The translations under genes and the position numbers were made by a program. Source: Lachnospiraceae oral taxon 107 str. F0167 (GTDB lineage Bacteria; Bacillota; Clostridia; Lachnospirales; Lachnospiraceae). Taken from it: a stretch of 64,000 bases of DNA. This document shows, in pieces, positions 1-8,869 of the stretch; within the stretch, counting starts at the first letter, position 1, and each line of letters opens with the position of its first letter. Under the pieces are notes generated by a model that searched no databases, had not been told where the DNA came from, and was given only the letters and a program-made list of their open reading frames with translations. The stretch covers positions 2,177-66,176 of the forward strand of contig GL890591.1 of assembly GCA_000209465.1 (NCBI GenBank), given 5' to 3'.

Positions 1-2
1 AC

Positions 3-545
3 GACGGATACTGCTGTTCGTATCGGTACAAAGAAAAAGACTGTGGCTGCATGAAAGGAAAGATACAAGCCTTAATACTGGAAGAAATCGTGTCAAAGGA
101 AATTCATCTTTACACCGAGAGCTTTCTTGAGAAAGAGCAGACGAGAATGGTTGAGCAAAGAGTCAGAGAAAGTATTTGTCAGAGCCTGCTTGAGCGAAAG
201 AAAAAGCTGAAAGCGGAACAACAAAAGAATAAAATTTCCAAAATGCAGTGTTATGAAAGGCATAAGCAAGGTATAATAGAGAAAGAAGAATACCTCTCAA
301 AACGGGAATTCCTTACACAAAGAGTAAAGAACATAGAGCAGGAAATATTGATCATAGAGGACAAGATACAAGAAAATACAGCTTTAGGACATCATCTGAA
401 TGTGGATAAACTAAGAGAAGCGGTAGCAAAAGGAGAACTTGTTTTAGACTGGATCAACGAAGTCATAGACAAAATCTATGTTTATGACAAGGATACGGTG
501 GAGATTGTTTGGAAGTTTGAGGAAGGTGATGAAAAAGATGGATAA
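3..545 (+). CDS. Large serine recombinase, C-terminal part (5' end outside window)
   Basis: The frame is open from the left edge to a TAA at 543-545, so only the last ~180 residues are seen. It begins with Cys residues (a CC pair, then CGC 10 residues later) that look like the end of a zinc ribbon. A long charged alpha-helical/coiled-coil stretch follows, with many KK/EE runs, and the end is WINEVIDKIYVYDKDTVEIV. This layout is typical of the C-terminal half of large serine recombinases of the clostridial transposon/integrase type; the catalytic N-terminal domain is not visible. The stop overlaps the start of the next gene, so the two are translationally coupled. Family assignment is firm, the exact subfamily is not. 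Confidence 0.8.
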   Translation, partial: DGYCCSYRYKEKDCGCMKGKIQALILEEIVSKEIHLYTESFLEKEQTRMVEQRVRESICQSLLERKKKLKAEQQKNKISKMQCYERHKQGIIEKEEYLSKREFLTQRVKNIEQEILIIEDKIQENTALGHHLNVDKLREAVAKGELVLDWINEVIDKIYVYDKDTVEIVWKFEEGDEKDG

Positions 546-1581
546 AAAAGACGAGATGATGCTTGTAAATCATGAATCCCTTGTAAAAAAGATTTATATT
601 ATTAGGGGACAGAAAGTTATGCTTGATTTTGAACTGGCAGAGATTTATGGGTATGAAACAAAAGCTTTTAATCAGCAAGTAAAAAGGAATATTGAAAAAT
701 TTGATGAAGATTTTATGTTCCGATTAACTGACGAGGAAGTATCTGAACTTTCAAGGTCACAAAATGTGACCTTGAATAAGAGTGCAGGAAGAGGTAGTAA
801 TATTAAGTACAATCCTCATGCTTTTACCGAGCAGGGAATCTATATGCTGATGACAGTTCTCAAAGGAGAGCTTGCGGTCAAGCAGAGTAAAGCTCTGATT
901 CGTACCTTTAAGAAGATGAAAGACTACATCGTAGAAAATCAAGGGTTGATTGGGAAAAGAGAGTTTTTACAGCTTTCGATGCAGATCACAAGTAATGTTG
1001 TGGAAATGCAGGATTTAAGACGAGATTTAAGAGATGTTGAAGATCAGGTAGCAGAAGTGATGGACACCTTAAATAATGTGGTGCATAAATCCGAACTGTC
1101 TGAACTGATTCTCGACCTTAGCAATCCACAGCTCAAATACGGATTTTTACTTTTGAATGGACAGCCGATCGAAGCAAATCTTGCTTATAAGGACATTTAC
1201 AGCATAGCGAAAAAGAGTATTTATATCGTCGATAACTACATCGGAGTGAAAACTTTGGTCTTGTTAAAAGATGTTCCTTCATCGGTAGAGGTCATTATAT
1301 TCAGTGATAACATCGGCAAAGGACTTCATACCCTTGAATATCAGGATTTTTGTAAGGAGTATCCGTTTAGAAAGATAACATTCCAAAAATCCGGTGGAGA
1401 GTTTCATGACAGATACATTATTATCGACTGGAATACCGAACATCAGCGAATCTATCATTGCGGAGCGTCTTCTAAAGATGCAGGGCAAAGAATTACGAGC
1501 ATAACGGAAGTGGTCGATCAGATGATTTATACAGACCTTATCAATAACCTATTGAAAAATCCGGTGTTGCAGTTAAGATAA
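538..1581 (+). CDS. ORF6N domain / PLD-like protein (copy 1)
   Basis: The N-terminal ~100 residues match the ORF6N DNA-binding domain of phage and mobile-element proteins (KIYIIRGQKVMLDFELAEIY, then the FTEQGIYMLMTVLKG block). A helical linker follows. The C-terminal ~160 residues look like a phospholipase D-type fold: HDRYIIID fits HxK(x4)D with Lys replaced by Arg, followed by GASSKD where PLD proteins have GSxN. The start at 538 (MDKKDEMM) is preferred over the in-frame 478 start because the second copy at 8870 begins there. A slightly earlier ATG at 529 is also possible. The gene overlaps the recombinase by 8 bases and is followed 31 bp later by the element right end. Function is not known; DNA binding plus a PLD-like nuclease-type domain is an inference. 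Confidence 0.75.
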   Translation: MDKKDEMMLVNHESLVKKIYIIRGQKVMLDFELAEIYGYETKAFNQQVKRNIEKFDEDFMFRLTDEEVSELSRSQNVTLNKSAGRGSNIKYNPHAFTEQGIYMLMTVLKGELAVKQSKALIRTFKKMKDYIVENQGLIGKREFLQLSMQITSNVVEMQDLRRDLRDVEDQVAEVMDTLNNVVHKSELSELILDLSNPQLKYGFLLLNGQPIEANLAYKDIYSIAKKSIYIVDNYIGVKTLVLLKDVPSSVEVIIFSDNIGKGLHTLEYQDFCKEYPFRKITFQKSGGEFHDRYIIIDWNTEHQRIYHCGASSKDAGQRITSITEVVDQMIYTDLINNLLKNPVLQLR

Positions 1582-1612
1582 GAAGTGAAGCAGATTGGAA
1601 ATTTTAAAAAAT

Positions 1613-1636
1613 GTATCCAATACTTGACACAAGGGT
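1613..1636 (+). other. Right end (half attachment site) of recombinase element, copy 1
   Basis: A 24-nt sequence (GTATCC, 8 nt, ACACAAG, then GGT) that recurs at 8194-8217 (one difference) and 9929-9952 (few differences). In each case it is the last part of a unit, and in two cases it directly abuts the last 11 nt of a CRISPR repeat. Here it abuts an IS1380 transposase fragment instead. It matches, as an imperfect inverted repeat, the left end at 8742-8765. Confidence 0.65.
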
Positions 1637-1817
1637 GATAACGTAATAATGCAGAATCATTGGTCTTAAATGATTGACTGAAAAGTTTATCAATGCCAAG
1701 TTTACTTACGAATTCCTTTATAAGAAGTAAGCCTGTGTCGGAGGATAAATCGCCTCCATCGAAATTAATTTTAATTTTTCTATTGCTTTCAAGTGATAAG
1801 GTGTTTACTTTATTCAT
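1637..1817 (-). pseudogene. IS1380-family transposase, N-terminal fragment
   Basis: Reading the minus strand from an ATG at 1815-1817, with a good AAAGGAG ribosome binding site upstream, gives about 60 residues typical of IS1380 transposases (KINFDGGDLSSDTGLLLIKE, then KLGIDKLF and SFKTNDSA). The match stops near codon 60, exactly where the right end of the recombinase element begins; downstream residues are read from that end and are not transposase. The most economical reading is that the element integrated into an IS1380 copy whose other part lies left of the window. The IS ends are not defined here. Confidence 0.75.
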
Positions 1818-1973
1818 AAAGGGCTCCTTTGTGTAATTTTTGAGTTTTGGCACCTTAATTTTACCATAAATGTACGCTCTTTTTTTCTTCACTCAATAAG
1901 TGAAAGCAATATTTTGTTAAAATATAGTAATTATATGGCTTTCAGCAACTTCTGCGGCTTTGTAATGAATAAT

Positions 1974-2160
1974 CTAGGTTAAGTTAAAAATAATATTGAA
2001 AAATTTGATTATGATTTTAGATTTCAATTCAAAATTAGAGAGATCATCTTTAATAGATGCAAGCTGAATGATAATAACCTTATCTAAAGTGGTAGACTAA
2101 ATGATTCACACGGATTTAGTTAATAAGCTCATAAAAAATTTTATATCGAAATCGAAATAA
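1974..2160 (+). pseudogene. Decayed ORF6N/PLD-like gene (third copy)
   Basis: Two islands of similarity to the intact copies remain. Around 1980-2025 the DNA reads NNIEKFDYDFRF, matching the ORF6N domain. About 2050-2160 reads SSLIDAS, stop, MIITLSKVVD, stop, MIHTDLVNKLIKN, matching the C-terminal end of the intact proteins (SSKDAGQRITSITEVVDQMIYTDLINKLLKN). More than 800 bp between the islands is missing and several stops are present. The copy is dead. It lies directly upstream of the STAND nuclease gene, which may have been inserted between it and its original right end, now at 8194-8217. Confidence 0.75.
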
Positions 2161-2162
2161 GA

Positions 2163-2181
2163 CTAACTATTCTTTAGTTAG
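2163..2181. promoter_or_regulatory. Small inverted repeat before the STAND gene
   Basis: CTAACTA / TAGTTAG, 7-bp perfect arms around TTCTT, 12 bp upstream of the first possible start codon. It could be an operator, or an RNA hairpin limiting expression of a toxic defence gene. No clear -35/-10 pair is visible next to it. Confidence 0.35.
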
Positions 2182-2192
2182 AAATTAATAAA

Positions 2193-5100
2193 ATGGTGGT
2201 GAATAATGTGAAATACTCAGAGAAAACAAAACCGGGAATGGCAGATCCTTATTGGTATGAATGGTCCGTGGGTCAGAACTATATTGTAGAAATGTTGAAT
2301 CCAGATAGCCATATTCAGTATGTTGAGTTACAGGCAGATGTTCAATTAGGGTTAGATGATGTAGTAATCACATATAATGATGGCAAAACTAAATTTATTC
2401 AAGTAAAGCATACTAGAGCTAATGACACGATAACTTTTGGGGATCTTGTTTCTGTTGATAGATCTAAAAAGGATAGTAAGTTTCAATGTTCACTGTTAGG
2501 AGAGCTTGCAAGATCCTGGAATTTGGAAAAAGACTTGTATACAGATTCGAAAGTATATATTTTTACAAATAGAAAAGCAGGAAATAGGGCGTCATTGGTT
2601 GGAAAAGAAAGAATTAAAAGGCCGCCTTTGAATGTTTTTTTGGAAGAATTGGAAGAAAAGGTAAGTAAAGCAGAGCAGTTTTCAGATGTAGTTTTTTCTG
2701 ATAATAAGGAAGCTTGGGAAGAATGGTGTAGTCAACTTAAAGATATTGAAAAGGATGAGGACAAGCTTACTTTTTTAAAAAATTTACATGTTGAAACAGA
2801 TCAGGAAAGTTTGGAAGAGCTAGGAAATTCTATAAAAAATAAATTGCAGATATATCTTTCGGTTTCTGAAGAATTTTCGGATATTTTGCTTGGAAAACTT
2901 GATCATGCTCTTAGAGATTGGACTACATCCAAGCGAAAAAACTCAAAAATAACTATAGAGAAATTATATTCTGCGCTATCTATAAAAGAAGAAGTTATTA
3001 ATTATAATCATGATTTAATACCGGCTAATCCTTTTTTTGATAGTAGAAAGGAATTTGTAGATAATATTGAAGCGGGTGTTTTAGAGGGGGATGAAAAAGT
3101 TCTTTATTTATCGGGAGTACCAGGAACAGGAAAAACTAATATTATTAGTAAACTTTGTAGTAAAAAGGATAGTATAGTTGACATCCGTTATTATGCATAC
3201 GAGCCGATTGATCCCAATAAAGAATATTTACCATCCGATGTTTCTGAAAGAGTAAAAAAAGAGGTGTTTTGGGATACATTATTAAATCAATTAAGGGAAT
3301 TGCTAATAGGGAATTTATATAAATATAAAGTACCCGTGTTAAATAGTTTTCTAAAATTGGAAGAAAAGAAAAACGAGTTTTTTAGAATTGCTTCTGAATT
3401 TGCCAAGGATAGAAACAGTATATTCGTACTTGCTATAGATGGATTAGACCATGCTGCTAGAGCTGGTGCAGTAGATGAAACATTTTTACCAACACTTCCT
3501 AATCCAGAATATATTCCAGATAACGTAAAGATTATTATTGCAGGTCAACCAAAAGAACATTATAGAAATTATCCAGATTGGTTGTATGCAGATTCTTATA
3601 ATATTAAAGAATATGAAGTTCCAGATATTCAACCAAGCGATATTGAAACTCTTGTGAATGAAAGATGCGATAATTTTAGTGCTTCTAATAAAATAATTGT
3701 ATCTAATATAATTTGTAGGTATGCAGGGGGAAATACACTGTCTGCTATTTTTGCTGTGCATGAGTCTTTGAATTGTTCTGCCCCTGTATCATTTGAGGAA
3801 AGACTTAAGTCTAGAAAATTAAGTGGCAACATTCAAGAGTATTACAGAACAATATGGGATGATACGAAAAAGAAAATGCAGATACCATTTGTTGATTATA
3901 AAATGGCTGGTGTATTTGCTTTTTTTAATGAACCTATTAGTGCAGACAAACTTAACCTGATTTTTAAAGATGAAGGAATTAGTTGTTCTTCATGGAATAA
4001 CATTCTTAAAGCATTAAGTCCACTTTTGATAGAAAAAAATGGTACATATACTATTCTCCACAATGATATTCGTGTTTTTTTGTCAGGAATTATTGGCAGA
4101 GATCAAGATCATGTAAGAGAGGTATATTCTTGTCTTGTAAATTATTATCTTTCTAAAGAAGAAAAAACTATTGGTTTTTACAGAGATGTTATAAGGTTTT
4201 TGATATCAGCAGGCAGGATACATGAATTCTCAATTGTTTATACTACAGAGTACGTACTAAATGCATATGTTAATGGAATTGATTTATTAGAACTGAATCA
4301 CATTACAGATGAATTAATGCTATATGTCATTGATAAAGATTGTCTTGATTGGCACAAGCTTCTGAGCGTTACTCTTGGATATTTAACTATTGAACAGATA
4401 CGAAAAAGTTCGTATGAGATAGAAGAGGCATCTTTCCGTAAAAGTATAAAGGTTATAAGTATTCATCCTTATGAATGCTATATTACGTCAGTAGATAAGT
4501 GGAATTCTAAAATTCTATTTGAGGTACTTCAATTGATCAATGATTTGTTTGATAATGGCGAAGAATATCGTGGAAAAACTCTATTTTTGAATTGGTTTGG
4601 TGATACCAATATTTCAAAAATTCAAGAAATCTTGAGTACTGAAGATGATGATTATCGCTCAGTTGATGACAAAATCATAGCGGAACTTCTAAGTAAAGCT
4701 TGTGTAAATTTAGAATACTTTGGGATTTTTGAAAATATTTCAAAACTTGAGATAGATAGTTTTTTAAATGATGTAGTTGAAAATATAGAAGGAAAAATAA
4801 TTGAAAATCTTCACGCGGATAAACTGGAAAAGGCTTTAGATTCGTTAGAGGTATTGCTAATAGATCCACTAATAAATGGAATTAAGATTTTGCTTGAGCA
4901 AAATCGTTTTAAAGACATGGAAATGGTTAGAAATTCAATTAAGAAAAGAAGAGCAACTAATGCCATGAGTAGATTGATACTAGCGTTTTTAAAAATCATA
5001 ACGGTAGATGCTGATTGGGATGATGATCAATCTAATCTTATATGGAGTGAAATTGAATCAGTAGAGTTGCCTGATAATATGATTGAAAATTTAATGTCTT

Positions 5101-8078
5101 ATTACAGCATTTATACAATTGTAGCATCATACGCACAAAATAAAAGTAGATCAACGGTTGCCCAAGAAGTAACTAACAAATATATTGAAGCGCATACGCA
5201 TCAGAAACCAAAGTATTTTTTGCTGTACTTTAATGCCGTTGCTTATTTAGGTAAATGGCTTAAATCTAAAAATAAGAAAAAACAGTTACTTGAATCAATA
5301 GATGATCTTAAACTTATAATAGCCAATTTATATTGTAAGAACTGGAATCCGAATGACAGAGATTTTGAAACATCATTTATTAGAGCATTCATTCTTAAGG
5401 CCTATATATTACTTTCAGAAGAAGAAAGTGTTCAATTTCAAGATGCACTAAGAGATTCTTTTGAAAGAGTTTTTGAGGATAATCCTGTGAATCAATTACT
5501 GGATGCTGGAATGTTGTATTACAGAAAAAATTCTGAAAGAATGCAACTATGGATTGATGAATGGATAGACGATAATGGAAGAGTATGGTCAGAACCTATT
5601 GGCGAAAGGAACAGTATAATTAGAAAAATCACGGAAGAAAAAGAAAAATATGATAAGAACAATGATCTTAATCTTAGAGGTGCTGTAGAAAGAGTTAGAT
5701 TTTCTGTTATTGGATTTGCTTCACATAAGGAATACTGTGCAGATTATCTATTAAATTGGTATAACAGTCTTGTGGACAGATTTCCTGAGTATATTTCCAA
5801 GTATGGTGAAATTGTTAAAGAGGTTTCTGATGAAATTGAGGTGCTTGGAGATAATAGGATAGAATATATATTAAACAGTAAAATCTATTCTGACTTTGGA
5901 AGCGAAGGGGCTTCTCGTATTCAAAGTATATTGCAAAATAGATCATTATTTGGTCAATGTATTGCCCGACCATCATATATAATAGATATATTGATTGGAT
6001 ACCTCAAAGATCGTAAATTTGATAAGAAACAACTTCTTACAATTTGGGCAATAGGAATAGGTTTACTTGATTGGAGAAATGAAGATGATCATGCTTCTAT
6101 TTCTGCATTACAAAGATCAATTGAAATTTGTGCAACAAAAAATGGAATCCTTGATATAAAAAAAGATTTGTCAAAGCTTGGACCTGCATATATTGATTTG
6201 TTGACGGATCCGGTGAGGTATATTATTCCAGACAGATGGTGTGATAATGAAAATAATGTTAAAGAATTTGATAATGCAGAAGAAATATTGACACTATATA
6301 TTACAAATAGAAATGAAGATTTACCAGAATATTCTGATGTTATTAAGGCACTAAAGACTCTTTATACTGATAATAAGTTAAGTGAAACTCAAGTTAATCA
6401 ATTACTTGATGTTGAGTTAAGCAAAGACAATTATGGCATTAATCAAAATAGTATCTTAAAATTTATATTTGGTATTGCAAAAGATAATGATATAGATAAA
6501 TTCTTAAGACAATACATTAGAAAGGCTATTGATAATAATAGATTCTATCCATATCTAGATCTACCATATATTATTGGTTGGAGACTTAAATATAATGAAG
6601 AAGAATATATTGTTGAATGTCTGGAAAAATTAATTGAAACTTTCAAATGTTGGATTACAGCCTCCAATCATATTAAAGAACCTGAGTTGAAAGAGGAATA
6701 TGATTATTCTAAATATGTTGATTTTGAGTCAGAAGATGTATTTGATAACTTAATTGAAGTTCTGTTGCTAATGATCATATCGGATGATGCTGATGTTGCA
6801 AGAGTAGCTATTGGAGGTATAGCGGCTATATTACGTGTAGATATTAGTTATATTTCTAAAATAGAGGAATATTGGAATAAATTACATTATCGTGCAAAAG
6901 AATGGTTTCTAATGGTGTATGAATTTGTTTTTGAGTTATGTCCTGAACATCGAGCAAAGATTTATGAATATTTAGTTCTTCATTCGAAAGATGATGATTT
7001 TAATGTAGCACTGTACTCAAAACTACTTTGTGAGAATATTAATCCTGAATATTCAGAAGCTTATTGTATAGAAAAAAAAGACTACTTTTCTTCAATTCCC
7101 ACGAATAGTCAAAAACTATTAATAAAAACACCTAGAAATAACCCATGGATTAATGGATATGAGTGTGTGTTGGAGCAGAAATCTCTAATAGAGAAGCGGT
7201 TCTATATTGATTTGATAGATGTCGAAAGACGTACGGCAGATTATTCGGAGAATATATCAGTTCAAAATTTGTTGCCACTTTTTAGAAGAAAAGCTGGAGG
7301 TTGTAGAGTTGTATGTGATACAGTGAATTTGGCTTTTTTTCGTGTATTGTACAATGACTGGTATTACGGAAGATGGAATGGTGTAGAGGCTGAATTGGCT
7401 AGAATCATTCTTTCTGCTTCTGAACCATTTACATTGTTATTATCTCCTTATAGATGGGAGTGGAATAATGGTAGATTATTTGACAAACCAGAGGATATAG
7501 TTTTATTATCTGAAAAAGAAAGAAATTTTAATATAGGTCAAATATTTAATACAGGATTAGATTCTGATTATATTGTGTTAGCGGGTGCCATTGAGGACTA
7601 TACATATAATCAGCGACTTTTTGGTTATATTTTAGGGTATTTAAATGTGCCAGAAATGAATGAACAATATGCGCTTTTAGAAGTTGAAAGAAATGCACGT
7701 TTATTTTTAACAAAGAGAGAAGACTATATTGAATATCAAAGTCCAAATGTAACAATACATCAGAATGGAATTGAGAGTTTTAAGCAAAGTAACATTATGT
7801 GTGGATTTAGAAAATTAATACTTTCAGCATTAGGATGGAAAACAAAATTTGGGTCAGAGGGATTGGAACTTGTAAATTTAAATGATGAAATGGTAGGAAA
7901 ATTAGAGTGTTTTTATGGATATAAAACGGACATAGGGAATAGATATCCTTCAAATCAACCGTATTTACAGAGATGGATTGTAAATAAAAATAAATTATAT
8001 AAAGCACTTGAAGAATCTAAATGTCCATTTCAGGTGAAAACAGTAATAGGATCTATGATAACGGGATCTAAAGAATAA
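2193..8078 (+). CDS. DUF4297-like nuclease - STAND NTPase, giant antiphage-type protein (AVAST-like)
   Basis: A 1961-residue protein. Residues ~10-230 look like a DUF4297/Cap4-type restriction-fold nuclease: YVELQADVQLGLDDVVI and, about 20 residues later, FIQVKHTR, giving the acidic and QxK positions of a PD-(D/E)xK core. Residues ~308-315 are a Walker A (GVPGTGKT), ~408-416 a Walker B-like AIDGLDHA, and ~446 IIIAGQP is a sensor-like strand. The remaining ~1400 residues are helical, repeat-like and without recognised motifs, as in the sensor arm of antiviral STAND proteins. This fits the DUF4297-STAND type of AVAST (Avs). Such proteins oligomerise on phage proteins and cut DNA; that role is inferred here. 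The start may instead be GTG at 2208, preceded by GGTGGTG. The gene stands alone, is visibly more A+T-rich than the housekeeping genes, and lies between remains of recombinase elements, so recent transfer is likely. Confidence 0.75.
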   Translation: MVVNNVKYSEKTKPGMADPYWYEWSVGQNYIVEMLNPDSHIQYVELQADVQLGLDDVVITYNDGKTKFIQVKHTRANDTITFGDLVSVDRSKKDSKFQCSLLGELARSWNLEKDLYTDSKVYIFTNRKAGNRASLVGKERIKRPPLNVFLEELEEKVSKAEQFSDVVFSDNKEAWEEWCSQLKDIEKDEDKLTFLKNLHVETDQESLEELGNSIKNKLQIYLSVSEEFSDILLGKLDHALRDWTTSKRKNSKITIEKLYSALSIKEEVINYNHDLIPANPFFDSRKEFVDNIEAGVLEGDEKVLYLSGVPGTGKTNIISKLCSKKDSIVDIRYYAYEPIDPNKEYLPSDVSERVKKEVFWDTLLNQLRELLIGNLYKYKVPVLNSFLKLEEKKNEFFRIASEFAKDRNSIFVLAIDGLDHAARAGAVDETFLPTLPNPEYIPDNVKIIIAGQPKEHYRNYPDWLYADSYNIKEYEVPDIQPSDIETLVNERCDNFSASNKIIVSNIICRYAGGNTLSAIFAVHESLNCSAPVSFEERLKSRKLSGNIQEYYRTIWDDTKKKMQIPFVDYKMAGVFAFFNEPISADKLNLIFKDEGISCSSWNNILKALSPLLIEKNGTYTILHNDIRVFLSGIIGRDQDHVREVYSCLVNYYLSKEEKTIGFYRDVIRFLISAGRIHEFSIVYTTEYVLNAYVNGIDLLELNHITDELMLYVIDKDCLDWHKLLSVTLGYLTIEQIRKSSYEIEEASFRKSIKVISIHPYECYITSVDKWNSKILFEVLQLINDLFDNGEEYRGKTLFLNWFGDTNISKIQEILSTEDDDYRSVDDKIIAELLSKACVNLEYFGIFENISKLEIDSFLNDVVENIEGKIIENLHADKLEKALDSLEVLLIDPLINGIKILLEQNRFKDMEMVRNSIKKRRATNAMSRLILAFLKIITVDADWDDDQSNLIWSEIESVELPDNMIENLMSYYSIYTIVASYAQNKSRSTVAQEVTNKYIEAHTHQKPKYFLLYFNAVAYLGKWLKSKNKKKQLLESIDDLKLIIANLYCKNWNPNDRDFETSFIRAFILKAYILLSEEESVQFQDALRDSFERVFEDNPVNQLLDAGMLYYRKNSERMQLWIDEWIDDNGRVWSEPIGERNSIIRKITEEKEKYDKNNDLNLRGAVERVRFSVIGFASHKEYCADYLLNWYNSLVDRFPEYISKYGEIVKEVSDEIEVLGDNRIEYILNSKIYSDFGSEGASRIQSILQNRSLFGQCIARPSYIIDILIGYLKDRKFDKKQLLTIWAIGIGLLDWRNEDDHASISALQRSIEICATKNGILDIKKDLSKLGPAYIDLLTDPVRYIIPDRWCDNENNVKEFDNAEEILTLYITNRNEDLPEYSDVIKALKTLYTDNKLSETQVNQLLDVELSKDNYGINQNSILKFIFGIAKDNDIDKFLRQYIRKAIDNNRFYPYLDLPYIIGWRLKYNEEEYIVECLEKLIETFKCWITASNHIKEPELKEEYDYSKYVDFESEDVFDNLIEVLLLMIISDDADVARVAIGGIAAILRVDISYISKIEEYWNKLHYRAKEWFLMVYEFVFELCPEHRAKIYEYLVLHSKDDDFNVALYSKLLCENINPEYSEAYCIEKKDYFSSIPTNSQKLLIKTPRNNPWINGYECVLEQKSLIEKRFYIDLIDVERRTADYSENISVQNLLPLFRRKAGGCRVVCDTVNLAFFRVLYNDWYYGRWNGVEAELARIILSASEPFTLLLSPYRWEWNNGRLFDKPEDIVLLSEKERNFNIGQIFNTGLDSDYIVLAGAIEDYTYNQRLFGYILGYLNVPEMNEQYALLEVERNARLFLTKREDYIEYQSPNVTIHQNGIESFKQSNIMCGFRKLILSALGWKTKFGSEGLELVNLNDEMVGKLECFYGYKTDIGNRYPSNQPYLQRWIVNKNKLYKALEESKCPFQVKTVIGSMITGSKE

Positions 8079-8193
8079 TAAACAGAAAAATTTTTCTGAA
8101 AATCTTTAATCTATCATATGTTAGTACAAATACGAAAGAAAATACTTGAAATATAATTTAAAAAGAAATTGAGTTTAATATTTAGAAAAATAT
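8079..8193. other. Gene-free stretch before the element right end
   Basis: About 115 A+T-rich bases between the STAND gene stop and the right-end sequence. The last ~40 bases weakly resemble the sequence between the ORF6N-PLD stop codons and their right ends (1582-1612 and 9899-9928). This supports the view that this tail originally belonged to an ORF6N-PLD unit. Confidence 0.4.
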
Positions 8194-8217
8194 GTATCCA
8201 ATACTTGACACAAGCGT
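8194..8217 (+). other. Right end (half attachment site) of a recombinase element, copy 3
   Basis: Nearly identical to 1613-1636 (GTATCC, 8 nt, ACACAAG, CGT) and directly followed by GGAATGTAAAG, the last 11 nt of the CRISPR repeat. It therefore marks a second insertion into a CRISPR repeat at exactly the same position as the one at 8742-9952. Confidence 0.65.
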
Positions 8218-8741
8218 GGAATGTAAAGTAAGCCTAAATCACCGTAAAAATTTACTGTCCATATTAGAATATATCCAGAATGGAATGTAAAGCTTAGATA
8301 CTGATTGCTAAAGCTGGATATAGCTAAATCATTAGAATATATCCAGAATGGAATGTAAAGAAGGTATTTGATAAGAAAAGAAGGGCAAGCAGCTAATTAG
8401 AATATGACCAAAATGGAATGTAAAGTCATCAACTTTGCAGCGTTTGCAGGGTCGAAACACATTAGAATATGACCAAAATGGAATGTAAAGTTAAATATCT
8501 CATCCGTTGTAAAGAATGTTCCGGATTAGAATATGACCAGAATGGAATGTAAAGACTGTAGTGTATCCGCCTCGCCAGTAGTTTGTTCCATTAGAATATG
8601 ACCAAAATGGAATGTAAAGTAGCGTGAAGAATCGAGGCGGAGTAATGCCTTAAATCATTAGAATATAACCAGAATGGAATGTAAAGTCGGATTATAAATT
8701 CATCAGGTCGTTCAGAACTGTCATTAGAATATAACCAGAAT
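8218..8741 (+). CRISPR. CRISPR array fragment 1 (7 full repeats, half repeats at both ends)
   Basis: The 30-nt repeat is ATTAGAATAT-NN-CCA-R-AATGGAATGTAAAG. Full repeats start at 8263, 8331, 8396, 8461, 8525, 8590 and 8657. The left end is the last 11 nt of a repeat (8218-8228) and the right end the first 19 nt (8723-8741). The eight spacers are unique and 34-38 nt long. Positions 11-12 vary (AT, GA, AA) and position 16 is A or G. The 3' part, ATGGAATGTAAA, resembles the Clostridioides difficile I-B repeat as I recall it, which suggests transcription on the + strand. No cas gene, leader or adaptation gene is seen nearby, so the array depends on genes elsewhere or is a stranded piece. Confidence 0.92.
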
Positions 8742-8765
8742 ATGCTTGTGTTCTGATAGGGATAC
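8742..8765 (+). other. Left end (half attachment site) of the inserted unit
   Basis: ATGCTTGTGT, 8 nt, GGGATAC. Compared with the reverse complement of the right end at 8194-8217, 16 of 24 positions agree, concentrated in GCTTGTGT and GGATAC. Right end plus left end joined would form a ~48-bp dyad like a large-serine-recombinase attP. Confidence 0.55.
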
Positions 8766-8869
8766 CGGTATAGTTGTAAATTTTTTAAGGTATCGAGATT
8801 GATTTTGTAAAATCATGATACAATAAAGTATATGAAATGTATTGGAAATTTGAATAAGAGGATAATGAA

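Noticed and set aside
478-537. Upstream extension of the first ORF6N-PLD gene
   Set aside because: It lies within the recombinase gene, and the second copy starts at the residue corresponding to 538.
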